DNA of 22,162 nt. Origin: an uncultured Eubacteriales bacterium (lineage in GTDB: Bacteria > Bacillota > Clostridia > Oscillospirales > UBA644). The position numbers and the translations under genes were made by a program. Of the stretch, positions 1-7,332 are shown piece by piece. The notes under the pieces are model-generated. The model saw nothing but the letters and a program-made list of their open reading frames with translations. It was not told the DNA's origin and searched no databases. Where the stretch lies: NCBI GenBank assembly GCA_934438175.1, contig CAKSBH010000013.1, forward strand, positions 1 to 22,162, written 5' to 3'. Position 1 is the stretch's first letter. Each line of letters opens with the position of its first letter.

Positions 1-113
1 CTTGTCAGCTGATCCACGGAGGTTTTCTTCATCCCCAGCGTGACGGCGCAATGTCTCGTTTCCTTCAGCAGCGCCTTGCGAAGCTGTTCGGTTTCATAAT
101 CTGTAAAAGCCAA
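1..113 (-). CDS. TetR/AcrR-family transcriptional regulator, N-terminal part (runs off the window)
   Basis: Thirty-seven codons are visible before the left edge, so only the N-terminal part of the DNA-binding domain can be read. The start is a TTG at 113-111, chosen because an AGGAGG ribosome binding site sits 7 bases upstream at 121-126. The peptide opens MAFTDYETEQLRKALL and continues to GMKKTSVDQLT, the usual lead-in and second helix of a TetR helix-turn-helix, where the recognition helix would follow just outside the window. TetR proteins are cytoplasmic dimeric repressors released by a small ligand. A promoter and a 9+9-base inverted repeat lie directly upstream, so autoregulation is likely. 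The ligand and target genes cannot be inferred from this fragment. The family call is moderately firm because the C-terminal ligand domain is unseen. Confidence 0.7.
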   Translation of the reverse strand, partial: MAFTDYETEQLRKALLKETRHCAVTLGMKKTSVDQLT

Positions 114-128
114 GGTTGCACCTCCTGA

Positions 129-186
129 AATATGACCGCTTTGGTTCTTTTGGTCATATTATATCATACTTCTTTCCGTTTTGCAA
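129..186 (-). promoter_or_regulatory. Promoter and candidate TetR operator
   Basis: Reading leftward, a -35 TTGCAA (186-181) and a -10 TATAAT (163-158) are 17 bases apart. A perfect inverted repeat, AATATGACC / GGTCATATT, lies at 129-137 and 152-160 with 14 bases between. The distal arm overlaps the -10 box and the proximal arm lies between the transcription start and the ribosome binding site. A repressor bound here would block its own promoter, the standard TetR arrangement. Both elements are seen directly; the binding is inferred. Confidence 0.65.
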
Positions 187-403
187 GAGGTAAGTGAAAA
201 ATAATCGTTTTTTTCAGCCGCAAAATTGCAAAACATGATTGCCGCGCCCTTGCTTTCGCTTGTTTTGCTTTTCGCTCTCAAACCCGCTGTCCATGACTCT
301 TCGCGCGGATGACCGGTTTGTCGAGGACGAAGGTCGGCACGAGGCAGTGGAGTATTATGCAAATTTCCTGCGCACGAGAAATGGACAAAAAGTATTGTTT
401 TTC
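187..403. other. Non-coding stretch between the tetR-type promoter and the tnpV terminator
   Basis: Open frames exist on both strands but none has a ribosome binding site, a recognisable domain or protein-like composition. I see no repeat, RNA gene or promoter facing right. This may be the edge of the tnpV-bearing insertion. Confidence 0.4.
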
Positions 404-440
404 ATAACAAAAGCCACCCGACTTTTCACGATCGGGCGGC
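404..440 (-). terminator. Rho-independent terminator downstream of tnpV
   Basis: The stem GCCGCCCGA / TCGGGTGGC (440-432 with 421-413, one G-T pair) has a 10-base loop and is followed leftward by TTTTGTTATG. It closes the tnpV transcript. Nearly the same hairpin, loop included, recurs at 18715-18749. Confidence 0.7.
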
Positions 441-560
441 TGTGTTTATCAGAGCGCTTATTTGTGCGGTTGACTTTAATGCTTTTCGATTCGCTCAAGG
501 TCGCTGTCAGCAGGCAAGAGTCTAATGATTCGCTTATTTGTTCAGACAGCCTCCGGTTTT

Positions 561-995
561 TTATCGGTAGATGACCTCACTCGTAATGATTTCCTCGGCG
601 GCAAGCTTACAGGAATTCATCTGCGCCACCCATTCAAGCGCATCGGCAGCTTTCAGATTTTCATCAATACCACGGGATTTGGCGAGCTGAGCAGTGATCA
701 GTCGCACCTGTTCCTTTGCTATGATGTCGATGTTATGAAGATACGCATTTAACCGACACTGTGTCAAAAGTGTGGTGTAGGTACCTTTCCGATGTGCCTT
801 CATAAATGCAAGGCGTAAACTTCCGTATTTGCCGATAGAAAAATGTGTTTGCTCCGACAGAACGAAGTCGGGGTAGAATATGCCGTCATGTTCGGTATAG
901 CAGATCTCAAAGCAATTGTCAAGTTCCTTGCGGTCGTGTCCGGAAATCTCATCAATGTTTATGTTTGCGTTGTTCTTTTCATTTGTGTTCTTCAT
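561..995 (-). CDS. tnpV: TnpV family transposon-encoded protein
   Basis: The gene encodes 144 residues starting MKNTNEKN. An AGAGG site 8 bases upstream supports the ATG at 995-993 over an earlier in-frame ATG at 1052. The body matches the TnpV pattern I know from clostridial mobilizable elements: a short aromatic segment (HDGIFYPDFVLSEQ, residues 36-49), GKYGSLRLAFMKAHR (55-69), a central helical part (LLTQCRLNAYLHNIDIIAKEQ, about 76-96), and the terminal LKAADALEWVAQMN...AAEEIITSEVIY (114-143). TnpV has no established biochemical role; it is carried by Tn4451-like and related elements. Here it stands alone, with no large serine recombinase or other transposon gene in the neighbouring 3 kb, so it looks like a residual or orphan copy. 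It appears intact, and a terminator follows at 404-440. Confidence 0.8.
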   Translation of the reverse strand: MKNTNEKNNANINIDEISGHDRKELDNCFEICYTEHDGIFYPDFVLSEQTHFSIGKYGSLRLAFMKAHRKGTYTTLLTQCRLNAYLHNIDIIAKEQVRLITAQLAKSRGIDENLKAADALEWVAQMNSCKLAAEEIITSEVIYR

Positions 996-1083
996 TACAG
1001 TAACCTCTTTTTTGAATTTATTTACTGTAATTCGTCCGCATCCGACAACCAATCATTTTGTAATTTTGTTTATGAAACCGATT

Positions 1084-1111
1084 GGGACACCTGCTTTATC
1101 GCAGGTGCCCC
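1084..1111 (-). terminator. GC-rich hairpin after tRNA-Thr
   Basis: An 11-pair stem with one G-T pair (GGGGCACCTGC / GCAGGTGTCCC, loop GATAAA) lies about 20 bases downstream of the tRNA and upstream of tnpV. There is no U-tract after it on the minus strand, so termination would be weak. It could equally attenuate read-through into tnpV. Confidence 0.4.
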
Positions 1112-1129
1112 AAGGAACACTTTTTACAT

Positions 1130-1205
1130 TGGAGCTAGTGATGTGACTCGAACACACGACCTGCTGATTACGAATCAGCTGCACTACCGGCTGTGCTACA
1201 CTAGC
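1130..1205 (-). tRNA. tRNA-Thr (anticodon CGT)
   Basis: This 76-base gene includes an encoded CCA at 1132-1130. The acceptor stem is GCTAGTG / CACTAGC. The anticodon stem is GCTGA / TCAGC around the loop TTCGTAA, giving anticodon CGT, which reads ACG (Thr). The T-arm GTGTG TTCGAGT CACAT is well formed. It is transcribed from its own promoter as a single gene. Confidence 0.95.
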
Positions 1206-1240
1206 ATAGACAGAGCGGTCCATTCCAAACCAGCTCTGTA

Positions 1241-1269
1241 AGTATACCACATTTTTCTGCGTTTGGCAA
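1241..1269 (-). promoter_or_regulatory. tRNA-Thr promoter
   Basis: A -35 TTGCCA (1269-1264), 17-base spacer and -10 TATACT (1246-1241) place the start about 30 bases before the mature tRNA. The promoter lies just downstream of the M24 peptidase stop codon; no terminator is visible between them, so read-through from the peptidase gene is possible. Confidence 0.7.
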
Positions 1270-1276
1270 GAGGTTT

Positions 1277-2350
1277 TTATAAAATAATCAGACTTTTTTC
1301 GCTTGCCGTCAGATCCTTGCAGCCGTCGGCTGTAATCAGAACAATATCTTCAATGCGAACACCGAATTCCCCGGGAATATAAACACCGGGCTCCACGCTG
1401 ATGACCACCCGCGCCGGGATCTCCTGCGTGCAGGCAGGGCTGAACCGGGGCTCTTCATGAATGGCAAGCCCCAGAGAGTGTCCGAGACCGTGCCCGAAAT
1501 ACTCTTTTCCATACCCGTTTTCCGCCAGAAAATCACGGGCGACCGCATCCACATCGCATCCGCGCACCCCGGCATGGATGGCAGCCATTGCGCGCTTCTG
1601 CGCTTCCAGCACCAGCCCATAAACATGGCGCTGCTTGTCAGAAACCTCACCGACCGCAACCGTACGGGTCATATCACTGCAATACCCGTGATAGGCGGCA
1701 CCGAAATCCATCGTAATGAAATCTCCGGACCGGATCACGCGATCGGACGGAACGGCATGCGGACAGGCACCGTTCTCTCCGGAAGCCACAATGGTAGAAA
1801 AAGCAGGTGCATCCGCCCCATGACGAAGCATGTACGAATCCAGTTCCGTGGCAATCTTCTTTTCGGTAAGATTGCGGTTCTTGTTGCGGGAAATGTATTG
1901 ACACATATGGGTAAACGTGCGGTCCGTGATCTTCTGCGCCGCGCGGATGCAGGAAATCTCCTCACGGGTCTTCACCTTACGGATCGACGCAAACAGGGCA
2001 TCCCCGTCCAGAAGCTCGCAGTCCGGCAGATGTTTTTCCATACTCCGGGTCTGCGCAAAGGTCAGCGTGCTTCCCTCCACATAGAGTTTGTGTACGCCCT
2101 CGGCACCGAAAAATTCAGCCGCTTCCTCTGCCGCGCTTTTTTCTATCAGAACCACCGGCATATCCTTTACGGTCTCCTTCGCCACCGTCATATACCGGAA
2201 ATCCGTATGGAATTCCGCACGATTGCGGGAAACAAACACATAGCCGTTGGAGGTCGCAAGCCCCGTATAATAGCGACGATTGAAAACGCCGAACAGAAGA
2301 GCCCCTTCAGTTGGTTTCAGTTTTTTCTGTAATTTTGCCAGATTTGTCAT
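1277..2350 (-). CDS. Xaa-Pro aminopeptidase-like M24 family metallopeptidase
   Basis: The 357-residue product is a cytoplasmic peptidase of the pita-bread fold that removes the N-terminal residue before proline, or cleaves Xaa-Pro dipeptides. An N-terminal creatinase-like domain covers about 1-125 and the catalytic domain about 135-350. The five metal ligands are all in place: D215 (in TMDFGAAY), D226 (CSDMTRT), H291 (GHGLGHSLG), E320 (SVEPGVY) and E334 (VRIEDI), so the enzyme should bind two metal ions and be active. The start at 2350 is preferred over the in-frame ATG 12 codons earlier because GGAAAGGA lies 7 bases before it. It overlaps the yqeG-like gene by 44 bases and shares its promoter. 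The family is certain; whether it prefers dipeptides (PepQ) or longer substrates (PepP, YqhT) is not. Confidence 0.9.
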   Translation of the reverse strand: MTNLAKLQKKLKPTEGALLFGVFNRRYYTGLATSNGYVFVSRNRAEFHTDFRYMTVAKETVKDMPVVLIEKSAAEEAAEFFGAEGVHKLYVEGSTLTFAQTRSMEKHLPDCELLDGDALFASIRKVKTREEISCIRAAQKITDRTFTHMCQYISRNKNRNLTEKKIATELDSYMLRHGADAPAFSTIVASGENGACPHAVPSDRVIRSGDFITMDFGAAYHGYCSDMTRTVAVGEVSDKQRHVYGLVLEAQKRAMAAIHAGVRGCDVDAVARDFLAENGYGKEYFGHGLGHSLGLAIHEEPRFSPACTQEIPARVVISVEPGVYIPGEFGVRIEDIVLITADGCKDLTASEKSLIIL

Positions 2351-2858
2351 GTTTTTTTCCTTTCCGGAAACGTGCCCGAATGGCATTTTCCCAAAGACTT
2401 CTTCTTAACTCCACAAAAAAGTGACGTTTCTTTCCCCGCACCGGGTCAACCAGAAACGCTTTCATTCCCAGTTTCCGGGCAACGCCCATGTCCGTATGCA
2501 CCTGATCTCCGACAAACGCCGATTCCTCCGGCTTGCAGTTCATCGCACACAGGGCACGGCGTACACGGAATGTCCACGGTTTCCGGGCACGGCTGAGAAA
2601 AAAACGGATTCCCGTTTTCTGAGCGAAGCGCGCGGCACGGGCATGCGAATTGTTGGAGACGATGCAAACCGGAATTCCCGCTTTCTTCAGGCGGTCAAAC
2701 CAGGCAAACACCTCCGGCGTCGGATCTTCGGCACCCTGTCCGACCAGTGTTTCGTCCAGATCGGTCAACACGCATTTTACCCCGAAATCCTGCAGGACTT
2801 CCGGTGTGATCTCCCGAAAATGCCCGGCATAAAAATCCGGTTCTCCGTACTGCAACAC
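2307..2858 (-). CDS. yqeG: YqeG family HAD IIIA-type phosphatase
   Basis: The 183-residue protein has the HAD motifs in order: TDLDETLVG (D33 nucleophile, D35), SNNS (68-71), a lysine at about 93, and GDQVHTDMG (117-125). This is the YqeG layout, a short HAD without an inserted cap, close in size to the 172-residue Bacillus protein. In Firmicutes yqeG usually precedes yqeH and aroE, and its substrate is not well defined; here it sits before an M24 peptidase instead. The start is ambiguous. A GTG at 2858-2856 is only 4 bases from GGAGG, whereas the TTG next to it at 2855-2853 has a better 7-base spacing; either gives an almost identical product. The C-terminus is very basic, but this 44-base end overlaps the next gene and may be poorly constrained. 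Confidence 0.85.
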   Translation of the reverse strand: MLQYGEPDFYAGHFREITPEVLQDFGVKCVLTDLDETLVGQGAEDPTPEVFAWFDRLKKAGIPVCIVSNNSHARAARFAQKTGIRFFLSRARKPWTFRVRRALCAMNCKPEESAFVGDQVHTDMGVARKLGMKAFLVDPVRGKKRHFFVELRRSLWENAIRARFRKGKKHDKSGKITEKTETN

Positions 2859-2887
2859 AATCCCTCCCGCTCCTCGGTTTCGGGGCT

Positions 2888-2916
2888 ATTGTACCACACA
2901 TTCCGATGCTTGTCAA
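2888..2916 (-). promoter_or_regulatory. Promoter of the yqeG-peptidase unit
   Basis: A consensus -35 TTGACA (2916-2911), 17-base spacer and -10 TACAAT (2893-2888). The leader before the start codon is only about 22 bases long and leaves no room for a regulatory RNA. Confidence 0.8.
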
Positions 2917-2929
2917 GAAAACAAAAGAC

Positions 2930-2960
2930 AAAAAAGCGGAACCGTATGAGGTACGGTTCC
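2930..2960 (-). terminator. Rho-independent terminator of rpsU
   Basis: The stem GGAACCGTAC / ATACGGTTCC (with one G-T pair) around CTC is followed by GCTTTTTTG on the minus strand. It lies 13 bases after the rpsU stop codon and separates it from the yqeG promoter. Confidence 0.85.
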
Positions 2961-2972
2961 GGAACTCTTTTT

Positions 2973-3146
2973 TTACTTGTACTTGCGCTTACGTGCCGCC
3001 TCGGATTTCTTCTTGCGGCGGACGGACGGTTTCTCATAGTGTTCTCTCTTTCTCAGTTCGGAGAGGACGCCGGATTTTGCACATTGTCTTTTGAAACGAC
3101 GGAGCGCATTGTCAAGAGATTCGTTCTCTTTTACCTTGATTTCCAT
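2973..3146 (-). CDS. rpsU: 30S ribosomal protein S21
   Basis: The 57-residue, strongly basic protein starts MEIKVKENESLDNALRRFKR and ends in the RKKKSEAARKRKYK tail typical of Firmicute S21. S21 joins the 30S platform near the anti-Shine-Dalgarno sequence and helps initiation. The ATG at 3146 is chosen because a GGAGGG site lies about 10 bases upstream; an earlier in-frame ATG (3194) would add 16 residues unlike S21. It is a single-gene unit with its own consensus promoter and terminator. In many Firmicutes rpsU is followed by yqeY, which is absent here. Confidence 0.97.
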   Translation of the reverse strand: MEIKVKENESLDNALRRFKRQCAKSGVLSELRKREHYEKPSVRRKKKSEAARKRKYK

Positions 3147-3204
3147 TTCAATACTACCCTCCCTCCATCGTCTGAACCATGATACGGTGTGCAACGACTC
3201 TTTG

Positions 3205-3262
3205 AAAAATCAACCTTCCCGGTTGTCCTTTTTATTATACACAAATTCGTGCCCCTTGTCAA
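3205..3262 (-). promoter_or_regulatory. rpsU promoter and leader hairpin
   Basis: A perfect -35 TTGACA (3262-3257) and -10 TATAAT (3239-3234) are 17 bases apart, so a very strong promoter is expected. Soon after the start, the leader holds a small stem CAACC / GGTTG (3225-3221 with 3215-3211) around GGGAA, followed by ATTTTTC. The hairpin is short, and whether it attenuates transcription is unknown. Confidence 0.85.
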
Positions 3263-3273
3263 GCGTTATCCTT

Positions 3274-3309
3274 AAAAAAAGCGTGAACTTTCAGCCGAAA
3301 AATTCGTGC
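3274..3309 (-). terminator. Terminator closing the eight-gene operon
   Basis: An imperfect stem GAATTTTTC / GAAAGTTC around GGCT is followed by ACGC and seven T residues on the minus strand. The stop codon of the uridine-kinase-like gene lies inside the hairpin. The stem is AT-rich with a bulge, so efficiency is uncertain. Confidence 0.55.
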
Positions 3310-4214
3310 ATCAGGGAATCCTGCGGAAGAAGCGATACAGGAAGCGGTGAAAATGCCCGCAACTTCTGCGAAATCTCCTCCGCCTCCGACCGGTACACAC
3401 TGGCAGAAGGAACCTCGGAAAGCACCTGTATGGCGGGATCCCGCAGCATACACGGCTCATAGGCATGCGTGGTATCCAGAATAAAATCGGCATACCGCAC
3501 AGACGGACGGATGTAAAGATCTTCTGCCTCGCATACGCCTTTCCACAGCGAAAGCGTCATTTCCGCCGGACTGCTCCGGAACCGGACATCCCGGACAATA
3601 CGGCGAACCTGCCGCATCTGCCGACGCGTAAACAAAACCTCTCCGTCCGCAAATCCAAACCCGCTGTGCGGACTGAGATAAACATTCAGAACATCCCCGG
3701 CAGGAAACGACTGTCGGACGGATTCCGAAAGAGCATGGATTCCCTCGATGATGACCACGCCGCCCGGCTCCAGATCCACTCTCTTCACCCGGTCCCGACG
3801 GATACCGGTAGAAAAATCGTAAGTGGGAAGCTGCACGGTTCCTTCCCGGAGAAGCGTTTCCACGGTCTGCCGCACCAGATCCACCTCATAGGATTCCACA
3901 ATTTCAAAATTATAAACGCCGTTGACCTTCGGCATGGTCACACGGTTTTTGTAGAAATCATCCATGGAAACGATCTCCACATCACGCCCGCTCAACCGCA
4001 GGGCATCCGCCAACCGGTACGCCGTTGTGGTCTTTCCGGAAGACGAGGGACCGGCGACCAGCAGAATACGCCGATTTTCCGTCTTCCGAACAAGATCGGC
4101 AATCTGCCAACGATAATTCCGCTCTGCCTCTGCCACAAAAGCAGCCGGATCACGGAGCGCGCATGCGTTGATCTGCTCCACATCGTAAATTCCGTTTTCA
4201 TGCGTCAGCATCAT
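3291..4214 (-). CDS. Uridine kinase-like nucleoside kinase (P-loop, PRK/Udk superfamily)
   Basis: The 307-residue protein has a Walker A motif AGPSSSGKTT (54-63), SMDDFYKN (83-90) matching the substrate-binding DDFY of uridine kinases, and VVIIEGIHAL (Walker B/lid region, about 152-161). It should phosphorylate a nucleoside or related small alcohol with ATP or GTP in the cytoplasm. It belongs to the clostridial form annotated as nucleoside kinase, but lacks the N-terminal TGS-type domain found in the roughly 550-residue versions. The start codon overlaps the hemZ stop as ATGA (4214-4211); a second ATG follows at once. It is the last gene of the long operon, which ends in a terminator overlapping its stop codon. 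The superfamily is certain, the substrate not. Confidence 0.85.
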   Translation of the reverse strand: MMLTHENGIYDVEQINACALRDPAAFVAEAERNYRWQIADLVRKTENRRILLVAGPSSSGKTTTAYRLADALRLSGRDVEIVSMDDFYKNRVTMPKVNGVYNFEIVESYEVDLVRQTVETLLREGTVQLPTYDFSTGIRRDRVKRVDLEPGGVVIIEGIHALSESVRQSFPAGDVLNVYLSPHSGFGFADGEVLFTRRQMRQVRRIVRDVRFRSSPAEMTLSLWKGVCEAEDLYIRPSVRYADFILDTTHAYEPCMLRDPAIQVLSEVPSASVYRSEAEEISQKLRAFSPLPVSLLPQDSLMHEFFG

Positions 4215-5635
4215 ATTTCCACCTGTCCGGCAGCCCGATCGAATTTCTCCAGATCCTGCTCCAATTCCTTGATATAATTATATGCAAATTTGGAATTCCC
4301 GATCCGTACCGGATTTTGCCCTTTTCTCACAAACTTCGACACCGCACCGGCACCGAGAGCCAGCACCGTCTGCACATCGTCCATCATAAAGATGTTGTAC
4401 AGACATTCTTTGCCGGGTCTGGCATAGCCCACGTTTTCATGATTCCCCACCGTACTTTTCTGGCGATAGAGATAATACGGAATATAACCGGAATTCCGGC
4501 ACAGACCCTCTGCAAAACGCACCATTTCCCCGGTCTGCTCCGTCTGTTTTTTCAGGGCATCAAAATCCTCGACCGGCAGCTCCCCTGCCCGTTTGATGTA
4601 CAGAGAATGAAGCGTCAGGTTGTCCGGATCCAGTGCCGTAAGCCGGCGGTAGGTGTCCGCAAAGCTCTCCGGAGTTTCCTCCGGCAATCCGGCAATCGTA
4701 TCCACATTGATGGAAAAGCCCTTACGGGAAGCCAGATTGTACGCTTCGTAAAACTGTTCCGCCGTATGTCTGCGCCCGACGGCGTAAAGCACCTTGTCGG
4801 AAAGCGTCTGGGGATTGACACATACGCGCCCGATGCCGTAAGCCCTCAAAACATCCAGCTTCGGTGCGGTAATCACATCGGGACGCCCTGCCTCAAAGGT
4901 GAATTCCCGCAGCAAAGACAGATCCGCCTCAGCAAACAGCGTTTTCAGCAAACCGTCGGTCTGCTCGGGAGTTAAAATCCCGGGGGTTCCGCCGCCGATA
5001 TACACCGAAACGATCTCGTAACCGCGCCGACGCGCGAAAGCACTTTTTGCAACGATTTCCTGCTTCAGCGCTTCCAGATACGGCTCCACATATTTTCCCT
5101 CCCGCTCGGTACAGGACGACACAAACGAACAATACCGACACTTGGACGGGCAGAACGGAATGGAGATATAAAGCGAAATGCGACGGGGTGAGAGCAGCGA
5201 AACGGCAGCGGCTCTCCCCCTTGCAACCTCCCTGCAGAGTTCAATCTTTTCGGGCTGAACACCAAGACAATCCCGAAACAGTTCATCGGCACCGTCTCCG
5301 ATGGTACAGCGAAGACGATCGTAATAAACCGCAGGTTTGATTCCGGTCAGAATGCCCCAAGGGGAAGAAAGGCCGGTCGCCTCACAGAGAACCCGGTATA
5401 CCGAGCGTTTGATTTTTGCCAAATCGGAATCCTGCACCGACGGAACACCGGCATCACGCACATAAAACGTCCGATCACCGCGGCGATAATACGCTGCGGC
5501 GACACGAAGGGAAGCGTCAAAGCACGACGTCAGTTCCCTGCCGTCATCCGTTCCGAACGAAACACCGGGGAAAAACAACTGACAGACGCTCTGCACGTCA
5601 TAGCGGGCGTCATGCCCTTCCAGACGAATCTCCAT
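4211..5635 (-). CDS. hemZ: HemZ-type radical SAM protein (coproporphyrinogen dehydrogenase HemZ family)
   Basis: The 474-residue protein has a radical SAM core starting with SIPFCPSKCRYCSF, the CxxxCxxC cluster at C162, C166 and C169, followed by YIGGGTPG (213-219), the SAM-binding glycine motif. About 150 residues before the cluster and the length match HemZ rather than HemN or HemW. The family is annotated as oxygen-independent coproporphyrinogen III dehydrogenase, converting coproporphyrinogen III to protoporphyrinogen IX. No other haem gene is in the window, so this role is taken from the family only. The ATG at 5635 shares one base with the stop of the SGNH gene (TAATG), and the end overlaps the kinase start, so coupled translation is likely. 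Confidence 0.88.
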   Translation of the reverse strand: MEIRLEGHDARYDVQSVCQLFFPGVSFGTDDGRELTSCFDASLRVAAAYYRRGDRTFYVRDAGVPSVQDSDLAKIKRSVYRVLCEATGLSSPWGILTGIKPAVYYDRLRCTIGDGADELFRDCLGVQPEKIELCREVARGRAAAVSLLSPRRISLYISIPFCPSKCRYCSFVSSCTEREGKYVEPYLEALKQEIVAKSAFARRRGYEIVSVYIGGGTPGILTPEQTDGLLKTLFAEADLSLLREFTFEAGRPDVITAPKLDVLRAYGIGRVCVNPQTLSDKVLYAVGRRHTAEQFYEAYNLASRKGFSINVDTIAGLPEETPESFADTYRRLTALDPDNLTLHSLYIKRAGELPVEDFDALKKQTEQTGEMVRFAEGLCRNSGYIPYYLYRQKSTVGNHENVGYARPGKECLYNIFMMDDVQTVLALGAGAVSKFVRKGQNPVRIGNSKFAYNYIKELEQDLEKFDRAAGQVEI

Positions 5636-6684
5636 TACAGACCAAGAACCTTTCTCAGAACAGGAGCAACGGCTTTTGCCATGCGGGAAAAGCCGAGATC
5701 CGTGGGATGGTTACGGTCTACCGTGCAGGCATCCCGCAGGTCATCCCCGAAAATCGTGCTTCCGTCAATGAAATAAACGTTGCGATCCCCCTCGGCAATG
5801 GCATGAGCATACGTACGCAGAATGACGGCTTTGCGCTCCTCTCCGGAAACAGGATCATCGTCATAATCCGGCTTGCTCATCAGGATGATAGGCAGATCCG
5901 GGTGCTGGCTACGGATCATACGGAAGAATTTCTCGTGCGTTTTCTCCAGGAATTCCGCATTGGGCGCATTGTGGTCGTAATCGTACACAAATGCCGACAG
6001 ATCCAGTTCGTTGATGCGTTCCGCCAGAATGTCGTCACCGCGGCAGTTGGAGGAAAAACCGAACGAAATAATCGGAATATTCAGCATCCGGCTGACCATA
6101 TTGGTGTAGCAGTTCCCGGGACGGGACGCGCATCCCCCCTGCGTGATGGAAGATCCGTAGAACAAAACCGGCTTTTCCACCGCATAAGGGGTCGGATTCT
6201 CCAGGTTTGCCGTGGGCTCCACCCCGATGGCAAACTCCGTAACACCGCTGTACAACGGAAGATTGAAGGTATAGTCAATCATCGTACCATCGGTGTCAAA
6301 AATGTGGGTGTATTCACTGCACCGGTCAAAATTGGAGCCGATGTGCCAGAAGCGTTTGGCAAGTCCGTCCCCACGGAAAACATCCACGCCGCCCACGCCG
6401 TTATCCGTCATGTGCTCCATGAAATCCGGCTTGTTGAGTTTGATGTGCAGCGCGATTCTGCGGCTGTCGGTACGGACGGTTGCCTGAACGCCGGACGTGT
6501 TGTTTGAGCGAATCTGCACACCAAGCGGATAATCGTCAAAATATTCGTCATCCATGCGGTGATAATTCTTGTTTTTTTCTTTCCACGGAAGCCCCGTCAG
6601 GCGAACCTCGTCGCACGTCAGGGCATCCAGCCAGACCAATCCGTTTTCATCGGGAGTCAGCGAAAGATCCGATACATTTTTCAT
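5635..6684 (-). CDS. SGNH/GDSL hydrolase family esterase
   Basis: The 349-residue protein has an N-terminal beta-rich region (about 1-160) followed by an SGNH hydrolase domain. Block I is LFYGSSITQGG with the probable nucleophile S179, a block III equivalent is YDYDHNAPN (N239 a candidate oxyanion residue), and block V is DRNHPTDLG with D323 and H326. This arrangement fits the bacterial two-domain GDSL-3 type, many of which deacylate carbohydrate or small-molecule esters. No signal peptide is visible, so it should act in the cytoplasm. The ATG at 6684 has AAGGAG about 9 bases upstream. It is embedded between the MBL-fold gene (24-base gap) and hemZ (one-base overlap). The substrate is unknown; it looks functionally unrelated to its operon neighbours. 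Confidence 0.85.
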   Translation of the reverse strand: MKNVSDLSLTPDENGLVWLDALTCDEVRLTGLPWKEKNKNYHRMDDEYFDDYPLGVQIRSNNTSGVQATVRTDSRRIALHIKLNKPDFMEHMTDNGVGGVDVFRGDGLAKRFWHIGSNFDRCSEYTHIFDTDGTMIDYTFNLPLYSGVTEFAIGVEPTANLENPTPYAVEKPVLFYGSSITQGGCASRPGNCYTNMVSRMLNIPIISFGFSSNCRGDDILAERINELDLSAFVYDYDHNAPNAEFLEKTHEKFFRMIRSQHPDLPIILMSKPDYDDDPVSGEERKAVILRTYAHAIAEGDRNVYFIDGSTIFGDDLRDACTVDRNHPTDLGFSRMAKAVAPVLRKVLGL

Positions 6685-6708
6685 CAGTAAGATCTCCTTG
6701 ATATAAAA

Positions 6709-7332
6709 TTATAAAAGTGAACGAAGATAATAATTTTCCCGCCGTTCCCTGCCGATGGAAGTTGGCGCGTCATGACCGGGGAAGACCTCGGTTTCCGGCG
6801 GATAAGAGGCGAGAATGCGCAGAGAATCGTCCATAGCGCGCGGATCGCCGCCCGGGAAATCCGTGCGGCCGATGCTGCCGCGGAACAACAGATCCCCGCA
6901 GAACATTCTGCCGCCGCCAATCAGAACAAGCCCGCCCGGCGTATGACCGGCAAGGACACGCACGTCAAAGTCCGTTCCGCAGAAATTCACCCGCTCCCCG
7001 TCGTGCAGCCAAACGTCTACCGTGTGGGAACAGGGGCGGTTTTTTGGAAAAAGTCCTCCGGCAGAATACAGAAGATACGTTTCAAACACCGGCTTTTCCT
7101 GCTCTGCAGCATAGACCGGACAACCATACAAGGCCCGAAGCCGGTCACTTTCGCAGATATGGTCAAAATGCCCGTGCGTCAGCACGATTGCCTGAACCGC
7201 ATCACCGTTCAGTGCTGCACGGATTTTTTCCGTCTCAAACGCCGGATCTACCAGCACGGCATGTCCCTGCCCATCGGACAAAAGATAACAATTGGTTGCC
7301 AGTACGCCGACCGGCACGGTTTTTACTGTCAT
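6709..7332 (-). CDS. MBL-fold metallo-hydrolase (glyoxalase II-like)
   Basis: The 207-residue protein carries the metal-binding motif THGHFDH (H53, H55, D57, H58), GHTPGG (H130), CGDLLF (D147) and FPGHD (H187), the complete dinuclear set of the glyoxalase II-like branch. TNCYLL near the start and GSIGRTDFPGGD (152-163) are typical of YcbL/GloB-like hydrolases that cleave thioesters such as S-lactoylglutathione or other low-molecular-weight thiol esters. It is shorter than classical GloB (about 250 residues), lacking its C-terminal helical domain. The start overlaps the dtd stop by four bases (7332-7329). The reaction class is likely and the physiological substrate is unknown. Confidence 0.88.
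   Translation of the reverse strand: MTVKTVPVGVLATNCYLLSDGQGHAVLVDPAFETEKIRAALNGDAVQAIVLTHGHFDHICESDRLRALYGCPVYAAEQEKPVFETYLLYSAGGLFPKNRPCSHTVDVWLHDGERVNFCGTDFDVRVLAGHTPGGLVLIGGGRMFCGDLLFRGSIGRTDFPGGDPRAMDDSLRILASYPPETEVFPGHDAPTSIGRERRENYYLRSLL

Noticed and set aside
239..574. A 111-codon plus-strand frame near the left end
   Set aside because: It has no ribosome binding site, runs through a terminator hairpin and over the end of tnpV, and resembles nothing.
1457..2332. Long plus-strand open frames opposite the peptidase, kinase, rel, recJ and pncB genes
   Set aside because: They are arginine- and histidine-rich antisense shadows without ribosome binding sites, fully overlapped by well-identified minus-strand genes.
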